From NCBI RefSeq assembly GCF_020622265.1, contig NZ_JACNMQ010000002.1, positions 124,001 to 188,000 on the forward strand: a stretch of 64,000 nt of DNA, read 5' to 3'. A program made the position numbers and the translations under genes. This stretch comes from Halomonas sp. M20 (GTDB taxonomy: Bacteria; Pseudomonadota; Gammaproteobacteria; Pseudomonadales; Halomonadaceae). The notes below the pieces were generated by a model. The model ran no database searches. It saw only the letters and a list, made by a program, of their open reading frames with translations, and was not told the origin of the DNA. Positions 56,138 to 64,000 of this stretch are shown here, in pieces; the first letter of the stretch is position 1, and each line of letters opens with the position of its first letter.

Positions 56138-58039
56138 TTACAAAGTCTGCGCCGCAAGCAGGTTATCTGCAGCCTCACTGCTCATCGGCTTGAAGAAGTA
56201 ATAGCCTTGCACCAGGTCGCAGCCCGCATCGCGCACCAATTCGAGCTGAGCCTCATTTTCCACACCTTCGGCGACGACTTCCAGGCCAAGACGGTGGCCA
56301 ATGAACACCGTTGCCTCCATGATCGCCCGATCCTGGGGTTCGGTCGGGGCATCGCAGATAAAAGAGCGATCAATCTTGATAGAGGTGATGGGAAAGCTTT
56401 TTAGATAACTCAGCGAAGAATAGCCGGTACCAAAATCGTCGATGGCTATCTTCATACCCAGGTGGTACAGACGCCATAGCCCTGCCAACGCCTGCTCACT
56501 GGCCTGAATCAATACATTCTCGGTCAGCTCGACGCCGATGTCCCGCGGGGTTAGATCATACTCGGCCATAAGGGCCTCGAGGCGCTGAAATACGCTGTCC
56601 TGGACGAACTGCTTGCCAGAGAGATTGATATCGATGCGGCGGTCCCCCAGGCCTTTCGTCTTCCATAACGCCTGCTGACGACATGCCTCGAGCATGACCC
56701 AATCCCCCACTTCATGGATCAGGTCAGAATGTTCGGCGACCTCGATGAGCTCGGCGGGAGAAACGGCGCCACCCTCTTTGGGGAACCATCTCAGCAACGC
56801 TTCGAAACTCTCGATTCTACCACTCTTAGCCGCCACCTGGGGCTGATAGTGAAGCGAGAGCTCTTCCTTGCGTAGCGCATCACGCAGGCGTTCGGTCAAT
56901 TCATACCGACGCACCACATCCCTATGGAACTGCTCATTGAAGAAGCAATAATTATTGCCTCCGGCCTGCTTGGCTCGATTCTTTGCCATATCCGCATTAC
57001 GGATCAGCTCGCTGGCGGTACTCCCGTTGACGGGGCAGAGACTGACCCCGGCACTGGCGGTGACATGCAGTTCATGGCCGGCAAGCATGTAGGGTTGGCC
57101 GAAAACCGAATGAATCCTTTCCATCAGCTCGATCGCATCGCTATCCACTTGCAGACATGGCAAGGCGATAACGAAGTCATCGCCGCCGAAGCGGGATAAT
57201 AGATCGGTATTACGCAGATGATGACGCAGACGCCGAGCCACCATCACCAGCAATTCATCGGCTCTGTCATGACCATGAGCATCGTTGATTTCGGAGAAGC
57301 GATCAATGTTGATGAACACCACCGCCAGGGGGGCATCGCGGCGCCGACTTTTATCAAGGCACTGGGCGAGTTCGGTCTCGAAGGTCTGGCGATTGGGTAG
57401 GCGGGTCAAAGCATCGAAACGGGTTACGTAATCGAGTTCACGCTGCGTCTGCTTCTGGTGCGACAGATCGACGTCGATGCAGAACATCAGTGGCTCGCGA
57501 GTATGCTCGCCGAGCATGACGTGGTGTGAAAAGACCGACACCGGTGAGCCCGACTTGCGTCTCAACTCCAATTCGCTGGCCGGGATCTCCACTCCCTCTT
57601 TTATCCACGCCCAGTGCGCCTCGATGACCTTCTCTCGCATTGCCGCTGGAATCAGCAAATCCTCGAGCCGACGCCCTGTCGCCTCGTCCCGGGTATAACC
57701 ATACAGTCCACAACTGGCCTCGTTCCAGTAGATGACCCGGCGGTCCTTGTCATAGCCCTGCACAGCTACCTTGGGCAAGCTTTCCAATAGGTTACGAAAG
57801 CGCTGTTCACTCTCATGGTGACGATGCTGTACCCGCTGAACGTCGGCGCTGAGAACTATCAACTCGTTGCGGTATAACCGGTAACCCAAGGCCACCAGCG
57901 TCGCCAGTGCGATGGCAGCAAGGAGGCTCGGCACGAACAAAGGAAGACTCAAGACCAGGAAGAACGCCAGAATAAAGGCGATTGTTCCAAGTGCGAATGG
58001 AAGCCAGGGCAAATATCGCGTAGTACCGTTATTGAACAT
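56138..58039 (-). CDS. Membrane PAS-GGDEF-EAL cyclic-di-GMP signalling protein
   Basis: The 633-aa protein has two N-terminal membrane helices (residues about 12-55), a PAS domain (about 75-190; GYDKDRRVIYWNEASCGLYG), a GGDEF domain with the variant LLSRFGGDDFVIAL near residue 283, and an EAL domain with FEALLRWFPKEGGAVSPAEL, DINLSGKQF, GVELTENVL and AIDDFGTGYSSLSYLKSFP. The EAL site looks complete, so phosphodiesterase activity is likely, while GGDDF (E to D) may be weak or act as a GTP sensor. c-di-GMP often controls exopolysaccharide production, but a link to this locus is only suggested by nearness. Confidence 0.92.
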   Translation of the reverse strand: MFNNGTTRYLPWLPFALGTIAFILAFFLVLSLPLFVPSLLAAIALATLVALGYRLYRNELIVLSADVQRVQHRHHESEQRFRNLLESLPKVAVQGYDKDRRVIYWNEASCGLYGYTRDEATGRRLEDLLIPAAMREKVIEAHWAWIKEGVEIPASELELRRKSGSPVSVFSHHVMLGEHTREPLMFCIDVDLSHQKQTQRELDYVTRFDALTRLPNRQTFETELAQCLDKSRRRDAPLAVVFINIDRFSEINDAHGHDRADELLVMVARRLRHHLRNTDLLSRFGGDDFVIALPCLQVDSDAIELMERIHSVFGQPYMLAGHELHVTASAGVSLCPVNGSTASELIRNADMAKNRAKQAGGNNYCFFNEQFHRDVVRRYELTERLRDALRKEELSLHYQPQVAAKSGRIESFEALLRWFPKEGGAVSPAELIEVAEHSDLIHEVGDWVMLEACRQQALWKTKGLGDRRIDINLSGKQFVQDSVFQRLEALMAEYDLTPRDIGVELTENVLIQASEQALAGLWRLYHLGMKIAIDDFGTGYSSLSYLKSFPITSIKIDRSFICDAPTEPQDRAIMEATVFIGHRLGLEVVAEGVENEAQLELVRDAGCDLVQGYYFFKPMSSEAADNLLAAQTL

Positions 58040-58438
58040 ATATATGACTCACCCGGCATGTTTTGCAACACAATATTACGTATTTTTAACAATTGCATAT
58101 GCCTTAAAAGCCGCCTTGAAGCGGCTCTATTCTTGGGATTAAAGCCTATGAAGAAGGAATGAGCAGCGTTTGACACATCGAAAATCTTTCAAACGCCTCT
58201 TTGAATAGTCTCTTTATGAGCATTTATCACTTTCGCAACAGCCAAAAGAATTAACTCAGTGATGCTAAAAGCCAAAAAAACGACCAGCCAGATAATCGCA
58301 ACATCCTCATATATCTCAAAAAAATGCTTTCAATGAAGAAATCAAAGTGGTTTCCCGTTAAATTACCTTTTATGTACACTTCGTTACACAAAATCAATTT
58401 GTAATTTGCCCTGCAAATCACGCTATCAGGAGAGACGA
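58040..58438. other. A/T-rich divergent spacer
   Basis: This 399-bp stretch separates the GGDEF-EAL and dioxygenase genes. It contains a small hairpin (AGCCGC-CTTGAA-GCGGCT, 58109-58126), with CTATTCTTG after it on the plus strand, and A/T-rich promoter-like DNA near 58340-58420. Short open frames here have no ribosome sites and look spurious. Confidence 0.45.
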
Positions 58439-59224
58439 ATGTCATCGGATACCCCAGCGCTCACTGAGAATATTACTGACGCAGATGTTGAGAGCTATTG
58501 GGCCCCCTCCGTGCACCGGGAAACCGAAGAGCAACATTGGAGTGCAACCCAGGTAGATGATCGGCTAAATATCGCCGAATGGAGTGAGTTTCTGAGTACA
58601 CTGCCTCGCGACCCCTACGTAAATTCGCGTTGGAAGCGCATGTCTTGGGTGCATTTACTGGAGAATGGCGACGTCGAGTGCATGGGAGAGTGCCCCATGG
58701 CTCAGGGTGGCATGTTCAACGATGCGGAGAGCATGGCCGATAAATTACGCTACTACCCGTCACTGGAGACGGCATTTACGGCGCGTGAGGATTTCAAGTC
58801 TTTTGTACGCGGCTGGGCGGATCTATGGGGCATCGGAGCCCACGAGCCTATTCTGGTTCAGTTAAACGGCGTCAAGGGCACCGGCCATCTGGACCCGCTC
58901 CAGGGGCAGGGCATTCATGCCGACGGCTGCAAATTTCTCAGCGTACTCGTTATCAAACGGGAGAACGTTACCGGGGCCACCAACCATCTCTACGCCGACA
59001 AGGCGGGAAAAAATTGCTTGGCAGACATTCAGCTCGCTCCCGGCGACATCCTGCATATTCACGACGACAAGCTGTTTCACAGCGCCGCTGCAATGACCCA
59101 AACCGATCCCACGCAACCCTTCGAACGCTTCATCCTCATCATCAACAGCCGCTTCGTCGATGGTTTCCAGAATCGAATGCTGCGGCGTCATTTCCCCGAG
59201 GCCGTCCTCAACGACGTATTCTAG
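58439..59224 (+). CDS. 2OG-Fe(II) dioxygenase of the L-isoleucine-hydroxylase (PF10014) type
   Basis: The 261-aa protein has GQGIHADGCKFLSVLVIKRE (His and Asp of the metal triad, H-x-D), then LAPGDILHIHDDKLFHSAAA (distal His) and RFILIINSRF (Arg for 2-oxoglutarate). This layout fits the PF10014 family, in which a Bacillus member hydroxylates isoleucine. The substrate here is unknown; a free amino acid, such as a precursor of a compatible solute or signal, is plausible. TCAGGAGAG precedes the ATG at 58439. Single gene, followed by a hairpin and a 145-bp repeat. Confidence 0.78.
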   Translation: MSSDTPALTENITDADVESYWAPSVHRETEEQHWSATQVDDRLNIAEWSEFLSTLPRDPYVNSRWKRMSWVHLLENGDVECMGECPMAQGGMFNDAESMADKLRYYPSLETAFTAREDFKSFVRGWADLWGIGAHEPILVQLNGVKGTGHLDPLQGQGIHADGCKFLSVLVIKRENVTGATNHLYADKAGKNCLADIQLAPGDILHIHDDKLFHSAAAMTQTDPTQPFERFILIINSRFVDGFQNRMLRRHFPEAVLNDVF

Positions 59225-59271
59225 TGGCGCTCAGTACATGAGACGCCACCGATAAAAAAAGCAAACAAGAA

Positions 59272-59309
59272 AGAGCCTACCGCTACCGAACGCCGGGCTC
59301 TATTCTTGC
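59272..59309 (+). terminator. Possible terminator after the dioxygenase gene
   Basis: AGAGCC (59272-59277) and GGCTCT (59296-59301) can pair, followed by ATTCTTG. The same stem end GGCTCTATTCTTG occurs at 58122-58134. The stem is short and the loop long, so confidence is low. Confidence 0.4.
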
Positions 59310-59454
59310 TAGGCCATGTCTGAAAAGTGCCTGCGCTCGACCATACAGCGTTAAAAATCGACTCAAAGTACTCATTTACACCACGTAAACTCCGTCTTTT
59401 CGTCGATTTTTGCCTTGTCTGGCCATCGCTCGTCAACTTCTCAGACAAAGCCTA
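59310..59454. repeat. 145-bp MITE-like element, copy 2
   Basis: Same length and order as the element at 5172-5316: TAGGCCATGTCTGAAAAGT at the left and ACTTCTCAGACAAAGCCTA at the right, with only scattered substitutions inside. Located between convergent genes, it is flanked by no obvious target duplication. Confidence 0.8.
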
Positions 59455-59478
59455 ACGGTCATCGATGCCGAGTGACAT

Positions 59479-60294
59479 TCACTCATCCCACTTAGGGGCA
59501 AAATCCGGATTGGCGATGCGATCCCCGGCATCGAGTTTATCGATCTGCGCCATCTCGTCTGGCGAGAGTGTGATATCGAGCGCTTCAAGATTGGCTTTCT
59601 GGTGCTCGGGCTTGGTCGAAGAGGGAATTACCACGATGTCACGCTGTGCGACCCAAGCTAGCGCGACCTGGGCCGCTGAAGCATCGTGGTTCTCGGCAAT
59701 CTCTTTGAGCACGGGCTCATCCATCACCTTACCTACCGCCAGAGGCATGTAGGCAGTGACCTGCAGCCCTTTGGATTGGCAATGCTCGACCAGCTTACGG
59801 TTGGCGAGAAACGGATGCACTTCGATCTGGTTGGTGACGATATGCTCCCCACCAGGCATGGATAGCGCCTCGTTGATCTGGGCAATGGTAAAGTTGGACA
59901 CACCAATGCGCTTGGTCAGTCCCTTTTCTCGTGCCTCGCTCAAGGCGCCAAGATACTCGGACATGGGCACTTCATCATTCGGCGACGGCCAGTGCAGCAG
60001 TGTCAGATCGACCTGATCCACCCCCAACTTACGGCAGCTCTCTTCCAGGCTTGCAATGAGATCGTCGTGTTCGAAACGATCCCACCATATTTTTGTCGTC
60101 AGGAATATGTCGTCCCTGGGTACGCCGCTCTGCTTGATGGCTTTGCCGACGGCTTCCTCGTTTTCGTACATCTGCGCGGTGTCGATGTGGCGATAGCCCA
60201 GCTCCAGTGCAGATGTGACGGAATCAATCACGTCCTGCTCCTTGAGGCGGAATGTGCCTAGGCCAATTACGGGTAGGATATTGGTATGCGCCAT
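59479..60294 (-). CDS. Aldo-keto reductase (DkgB-like)
   Basis: The 271-aa TIM-barrel protein shows LPVIGLGTFRLKEQDVIDSV, YRHIDTAQMYENEEAVGKAI (catalytic Asp/Tyr), FLTTKIWWDRFEHD (catalytic Lys), TLLHWPSPNDEVP (His), RIGVSNFTIAQI and VIPSSTKPEHQKANL (NADPH site). These are typical of AKR5 enzymes such as 2,5-diketo-D-gluconate reductase B, which reduce a range of aldehydes and ketones with NADPH. AAGGAGTCTC precedes the ATG at 60294; the longer frame from 60330 is rejected. Convergent with the dioxygenase gene. Confidence 0.9.
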   Translation of the reverse strand: MAHTNILPVIGLGTFRLKEQDVIDSVTSALELGYRHIDTAQMYENEEAVGKAIKQSGVPRDDIFLTTKIWWDRFEHDDLIASLEESCRKLGVDQVDLTLLHWPSPNDEVPMSEYLGALSEAREKGLTKRIGVSNFTIAQINEALSMPGGEHIVTNQIEVHPFLANRKLVEHCQSKGLQVTAYMPLAVGKVMDEPVLKEIAENHDASAAQVALAWVAQRDIVVIPSSTKPEHQKANLEALDITLSPDEMAQIDKLDAGDRIANPDFAPKWDE

Positions 60295-60444
60295 TTTAGA
60301 GACTCCTTTCGTGCATGCGGTTTGCAGCAATAATCCTTAACGCTGACTAGAAGATGGGGATGAAGGGCAGTGTTTCAAGCCCATTGCACTTCAGCCAGGC
60401 ATACCCATGCTAGACTGAACGCCCACGCTCAAACACGCATTCCG

Positions 60445-61566
60445 ATGACCGAGACCACGCATATCGTACTGGTGGGCGCAGGACATGCCCATCTACACGT
60501 CGCCGCCAATGCCACACAGCTTATCGATGCCGGCGCCCGGGTCACGCTGCTCTCCCCCGGCAACTTCTGGTACTCGGGTATGGCCAGCGGTATGCTGGGC
60601 GGTGAATACAGCGGTAACGATGACAGTCTGGAGCCGGCGACTTTGATCGAACATGCCGGCGGCCGCTTTATCGCGGATCGCGTCGTTGCCATCGATCGGG
60701 AGCAGCGGTTGCTCCATCTGGCCAAAGGCGCTCCGCTCTCTTATGACCTGCTCTCGCTTAACCTGGGTAGCCGTGTCGACGTCCCTTCGATCAGCGGCAT
60801 CGAAGACGCCAAAGGAATCTGGCCTGCCAAGCCCATTGAAGGACTCCTGCGATTACGGGAACTGCTGGAATCGGCCCTGGCCGATCCCGCCCCCTTGCCC
60901 CGACTGGCGGTCATTGGCGGCGGCCCTACCGGCGCCGAGCTCGCTGCCAATCTCCTGGCACTTAGCGAGCGTTATGGCAGAAAGTTCGATATCAGCCTGA
61001 TAAGCGCCAGCAAACGCCTCCTCGAACATGCACCGCGCAGCGCCAGTGTATGGCTGGCTCGACGGCTTCGTCGGCGAGGATTGAGAATAGAGATGTCCGC
61101 GAGCGCCGTCTCCTACGACAATGGCCAACTGACCTTGGACGATGGCATGCAACTGCCCGCGGATCATCTCATCATGGCGACAGGGCTCGTGGCGCCATTG
61201 CTGATCGGCGAGCTGGATCTTGAACATCATCCGCATCATGGTCTTGCGATCACCTCGGCGCTTCATACTCTCTATGACGATCGCATCTTTGCAGTGGGCG
61301 ACTGCGCCTGGCTGAAAGATTCCCCCTACCCCAAGCTCGGGATCTTCGGCGTGCGCCAGGCGCCGTTCCTGCTGCACAATCTTGTCGCACACTTGCGCAA
61401 TACGCCGTTTGAGGCGTTTCAGCCCCAGCACCGCTATCTATCGATACTCAATCTCGGCGATGGCCGCGGCATGGCATTATGGGGCCGCTTTTGGTGGGCG
61501 GGACGTCTGGCGATGAAGGCCAAGCGGCGGCTCGATCATGACTTCATGCAACAGTATCGCGCGTGA
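60445..61566 (+). CDS. FAD-dependent pyridine nucleotide-disulfide oxidoreductase (NDH-2-like)
   Basis: The 373-aa flavoprotein starts HIVLVGAGHAHLHVAANA (FAD-binding GxGxxH), with LSLNLGSRVDVPSISGIEDA, a central NAD(P)H loop AVIGGGPTGAELAANLLAL, DHLIMATGLVAPLLI and IFAVGDCAWLKDSPYPKLG (second FAD contact). The GAGHAH start resembles SelD-associated and NDH-2-like oxidoreductases. Physiological acceptor unknown. The ATG at 60445 is the only start that gives the family N-terminus; the ribosome site is weak. Confidence 0.85.
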   Translation: MTETTHIVLVGAGHAHLHVAANATQLIDAGARVTLLSPGNFWYSGMASGMLGGEYSGNDDSLEPATLIEHAGGRFIADRVVAIDREQRLLHLAKGAPLSYDLLSLNLGSRVDVPSISGIEDAKGIWPAKPIEGLLRLRELLESALADPAPLPRLAVIGGGPTGAELAANLLALSERYGRKFDISLISASKRLLEHAPRSASVWLARRLRRRGLRIEMSASAVSYDNGQLTLDDGMQLPADHLIMATGLVAPLLIGELDLEHHPHHGLAITSALHTLYDDRIFAVGDCAWLKDSPYPKLGIFGVRQAPFLLHNLVAHLRNTPFEAFQPQHRYLSILNLGDGRGMALWGRFWWAGRLAMKAKRRLDHDFMQQYRA

Positions 61567-61577
61567 ATCGGTGCACT

Positions 61578-62429
61578 CTAGCCCGGCGTCAGCCCCCGCA
61601 GCCGCTCTCCCCTGCGTCTGAGTAGTTCCAGCGTAGTCAGCAGCAGCATCGATAGCACCACCAGCAGGGTTGCTACTGCCAGAATGGTAGGGCTGATCTG
61701 TTCGCGAATGCCCGACCACATCTGAATCGGCATGGTGCGCTGCTCAGGCCCGGCAATGAACAGCACCACCACCACCTCATCAAACGAGGTGATGAAAGCA
61801 AATAGCGCCCCGGAAACCACGCCAGGTGTGACCAGCGGCAGCACCACCTTGAAGAAGGTGCGCGTCGGGTTCGCTCCCAGGCTGTGAGCGGCGCGGATGA
61901 GGGTAGTGTCGAAGCTCGAAAGCGTCGCCGTCACGGTAATCACGACAAAAGGAATGCCCAGCACGGTATGGGCGAGGATCACACCGAGATAGGTTTGCGC
62001 CAGGTTGATCTTGGAGAAGAAGAAGAACATCGCCGCTGCCGAAATGATCAACGGCACGATCATCGGCGAGATCAACAGGGCCATGATCGCGCCCCGGGCC
62101 GGCATGTAGCGACTCGACAGCCCCAGTGCGGCGATGGTGCCGAGTACCGTTGCCAGCAACGTCGAGGCGATCCCCACGATGAAGCTATTCTTGATGGCAT
62201 TGAGCCACTTGCTCGAAGTGAAGAAATCCTCGTACCAGCGCAGGGAATAACCTGCCGGGTCGAAGGACAGCATCGCCTCACTGAAGGTGAAATAAGGCTC
62301 GGCGTTGAAGGACAGCGGAATGATGATCAGCAAGGGTCCGATCAGGAACAGGAAGATCAATCCGCACAACATCAAAAAGACGTAGTGCCAGACTCGCTCG
62401 CCGGTCGTGGCATAAGAAGGAAGCGCCAT
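61578..62429 (-). CDS. ABC importer permease (PotC-like)
   Basis: The 283-aa inner-membrane permease has six membrane helices and the ABC permease EAA loop AAHSLGANPTRTFFKVVLPL (coupling to the ATPase). It resembles PotC-type permeases of the spermidine/putrescine group. Gap to the upstream permease is 4 bp, so the two are co-translated. Substrate not readable. The ATPase gene is not in the window. Converges on the FAD oxidoreductase gene with 11 bp between stops. Confidence 0.9.
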   Translation of the reverse strand: MALPSYATTGERVWHYVFLMLCGLIFLFLIGPLLIIIPLSFNAEPYFTFSEAMLSFDPAGYSLRWYEDFFTSSKWLNAIKNSFIVGIASTLLATVLGTIAALGLSSRYMPARGAIMALLISPMIVPLIISAAAMFFFFSKINLAQTYLGVILAHTVLGIPFVVITVTATLSSFDTTLIRAAHSLGANPTRTFFKVVLPLVTPGVVSGALFAFITSFDEVVVVLFIAGPEQRTMPIQMWSGIREQISPTILAVATLLVVLSMLLLTTLELLRRRGERLRGLTPG

Positions 62430-62433
62430 CACA

Positions 62434-63687
62434 TTACCCCAGTTTGACCTTGTCGACGCCGATCAGGCGATTGAATATCCAGTAGAACACCACCACCACG
62501 AGCAGCAGAATCGAGGCGATCGCCGCCGCCAATCCCCAGTTGAGGGAGGTCTGCATGTGGTAAGCAATGTAATTGGTGATAAAGCGCCCGGACTGGCCGC
62601 CCACCAATGCCGGCGTGATGTAGTAGCCGATCGACAGGATGAACACGAGAATACCCCCGGCAGCGATCCCCGGGATAGTCAACGGAAAATAGACCCGCCG
62701 GAAGGAAAGAAAGGGTTTGCCCCCCAGGGAGCGGGCCGCATGCATGTAGCTAGGAGGAATGGTCTTCATTACCGAATACAGCGGCAAAATCATGAACGGT
62801 AGCAGGATGTGCGTCATGGCAATGATGGTACCGGTCTTGTTGTGTATCAGCTGCCAGCGCGCCTCGTCGGCAATCACACCGAGGGCCACCATCACATCGT
62901 TGAGCACCCCTTGCGATTGAAGAATGGCAATCCAGGTGGTGGTGCGCACCAATAGCGACGTCCAGAACGGCAGCAACACCAGAATCATCAACAGGTTCGA
63001 CTTTCGCAGCGGCAGATTGGCCAGTAGAAAGGCAATCGGATACCCCAGCATCAGAGTCGCCAGGGTGATCACCGCGCTCATCCAGAAGGTGCGCCAGAAC
63101 AGTGTCGCATGGACCTGCAGATAATCCGGTACCTTGACGATCTCGCCTTGCGGTGAGTATTGGCGATCCATAGCGGCGAGATAATAGGACAAGGTGTAGG
63201 GGGATGACTCACGCTGAATCAGCCGCCAGGTGTCAAGCTCACCCCAGATGTCATTGATCTCGATCAGCGCTTCGCGATATGGCGGTTCAAGCGTACGCAA
63301 ACGACGCGCCGTGCGTGAGATAGCCGAGCGCATGCCGGATTTTTCATAGTTCAATCGGCTCGACAACAGACCCAGATTACGTTCCTTTTGACCTACTTGA
63401 AGATCTTCCACCAAGGCAGCAAACACCGGTTCATTCGGTATCACCTCTCCATTCCACTCTTCAAGAGCGGAGACGGTACGGGGCAACGTCGCCGATACTT
63501 CCGGGTTGTCCACGCTGCGCCAGAGCATGTCAAAGATCGGCATGACAAAGGCGACTCCCAAAAAGAGCAACAGCGGTGATACCAGCAGCACTGCCTTGAG
63601 TTTCGAGCGACGCACGGCCCGGCGTAGGCTAACTTTCAGCGGTACGCCGTCGGCGGTGGTCAATGGGGTAGTAGAGGAATCGGGCAT
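62434..63687 (-). CDS. ABC importer permease (PotB-like) with long periplasmic insert
   Basis: The 417-aa permease has a first helix near residue 35 (LLVSPLLLFLGVAFVMPIFD), then about 140 hydrophilic residues (LPRTVSALEEWNGEVIPNEP ... QYSPQGEIVKVPDYLQVHAT) before the second helix, and five further helices with the EAA loop AARSLGGKPFLSFRRVYFPL. Ordinary PotB is about 280 aa, so the insert is an added periplasmic domain that may contact the binding protein. GAGGCAGGT precedes the ATG at 63687. Operon order binding protein, PotB-like, PotC-like. Confidence 0.9.
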   Translation of the reverse strand: MPDSSTTPLTTADGVPLKVSLRRAVRRSKLKAVLLVSPLLLFLGVAFVMPIFDMLWRSVDNPEVSATLPRTVSALEEWNGEVIPNEPVFAALVEDLQVGQKERNLGLLSSRLNYEKSGMRSAISRTARRLRTLEPPYREALIEINDIWGELDTWRLIQRESSPYTLSYYLAAMDRQYSPQGEIVKVPDYLQVHATLFWRTFWMSAVITLATLMLGYPIAFLLANLPLRKSNLLMILVLLPFWTSLLVRTTTWIAILQSQGVLNDVMVALGVIADEARWQLIHNKTGTIIAMTHILLPFMILPLYSVMKTIPPSYMHAARSLGGKPFLSFRRVYFPLTIPGIAAGGILVFILSIGYYITPALVGGQSGRFITNYIAYHMQTSLNWGLAAAIASILLLVVVVFYWIFNRLIGVDKVKLG

Positions 63688-63735
63688 ACCTGCCTCATCA
63701 TCTGGATGGCCTATCACAAGATAACTCGCGAGGAG

Positions 63736-63766
63736 TGTCCCACCCGAAGGCTGATCGGGTGGGACA
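63736..63766 (-). other. Intercistronic hairpin between binding protein and permease
   Basis: TGTCCCACCCGA and TCGGGTGGGACA are perfect 12-bp arms around a 7-base loop, with no U-run. In ABC importer operons such stem-loops often stabilise or attenuate the mRNA so that the binding protein is made in excess; that role is inferred. Confidence 0.7.
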
Positions 63767-63785
63767 ACGGACTTGGCGCGTCAAC

Positions 63786-64000
63786 CTATTGCGACAACCA
63801 GGCATTGAAGCGCTGAGTCAGTTCATCATTGTTGTCCGCCCAGAACTCATCATCCTTGGGAATAGCGGTCTCAAAATTAGCCGGGAAAGTCGGCATATGC
63901 GGCTTCATCTCGATGCCGGTCTCGGCATGGGTCGAGACCATGTCCGATGAGGACTTGCGCGCCGGTCCATAGGAGATGTATTTGGCTTGATCCGCAAGAC
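63786..64000 (-). CDS. ABC importer periplasmic binding protein, C-terminal part (5' end outside window)
   Basis: The minus-strand frame is open from the right edge to a TAG at 63786-63788, giving 71 codons: ...LADQAKYISYGPARKSSSDM..., then EMKPHMPTFPANFETAIPKD and TQRFNAWLSQ. The YGPARK and NDELTQRFNAWL pattern fits the C-terminal end of PotD-like or related extracellular solute-binding proteins. It is upstream of the PotB/PotC-like permeases in the same operon. Substrate unknown. Confidence 0.82.
   Translation of the reverse strand, partial: LADQAKYISYGPARKSSSDMVSTHAETGIEMKPHMPTFPANFETAIPKDDEFWADNNDELTQRFNAWLSQ

Noticed and set aside
58251-58445. Minus-strand 64-codon frame upstream of the dioxygenase gene
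   Set aside because: It crosses the likely promoter of the plus-strand gene, has no ribosome site and its composition reflects A/T-rich spacer DNA.

Overview
The window looks like a chromosomal segment of a halophilic gammaproteobacterium of the Halomonas type. This is inferred from gene content and protein character (Na+-coupled NSS transporter, KtrAB potassium uptake, DadA, a phhB-aminotransferase pair, acidic proteins, GC-rich housekeeping genes); no rRNA or tRNA gene is present to confirm it. The core, about 10.2-52.9 kb, is a large exopolysaccharide/capsule locus set between ordinary metabolic and transport genes.

Left flank (1-9.8 kb): an NSS transporter running off the left edge, ktrAB, the divergent argO/argP pair, cfa, a secreted glycerophosphodiesterase, phhB and an aromatic/aspartate aminotransferase. 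Right flank (53.2-64 kb): dadA, a MATE exporter, a PAS-GGDEF-EAL protein, a 2-oxoglutarate dioxygenase of the isoleucine-hydroxylase type, an aldo-keto reductase, an FAD oxidoreductase and a PotBC-like ABC importer running off the right edge. A 145-bp MITE-like repeat occurs in both flanks (5172-5316 and 59310-59454).

The polysaccharide locus has four parts. (a) 10.2-16.0 kb, minus strand: an acyltransferase and three glycosyltransferases among decayed insertion sequences (two IS30 fragments, an IS5 tail, IS630 and IS481 pseudogenes, 9.9-18.1 kb). A truncated second copy of the aminotransferase tail lies at the far edge of this zone. (b) 18.3-20.4 kb, minus strand: galE and a wbpP/tviC-like epimerase. 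(c) 20.9-28.0 kb, plus strand: wbpM-like dehydratase, wbpO/tviB-like dehydrogenase, then a four-gene cassette around an rfbF-type CDP-glucose synthase with no CDP-glucose 4,6-dehydratase. (d) 46.0-28.3 kb, minus strand: wza-wzb-wzc, a PglK-like ABC transporter, a ParB-like protein, several glycosyltransferases, a polytopic Wzy candidate, a PglC-like initiating transferase, an HpaI-type aldolase with a D-2-hydroxyacid dehydrogenase, a UDP-xylose synthase and a GT29 (sialyltransferase-like) protein. Upstream, at 46.5-52.8 kb, lies a separately terminated gene for a 2129-residue acidic, malectin-containing protein.

Together the genes would make UDP-Gal, UDP-GalNAc, UDP-GalNAcA, UDP-Xyl and a CDP-sugar, load an initiating sugar on a lipid carrier, extend it, flip and polymerise it, and export it through Wza/Wzc. 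Regulation leaves marks in the DNA: an RfaH-type ops element precedes wza, a second complete ops leader lies stranded in the IS zone, and a shared inverted-repeat motif (core CAAAAG-N5-CTTTTG) occurs upstream of wza, the giant gene, the epimerase operon and the stranded leader. The best candidates for new biology are this shared motif, the CDP-sugar cassette, the aldolase/dehydrogenase pair, the ParB-like and GT29-like proteins, and the giant matrix-type protein.
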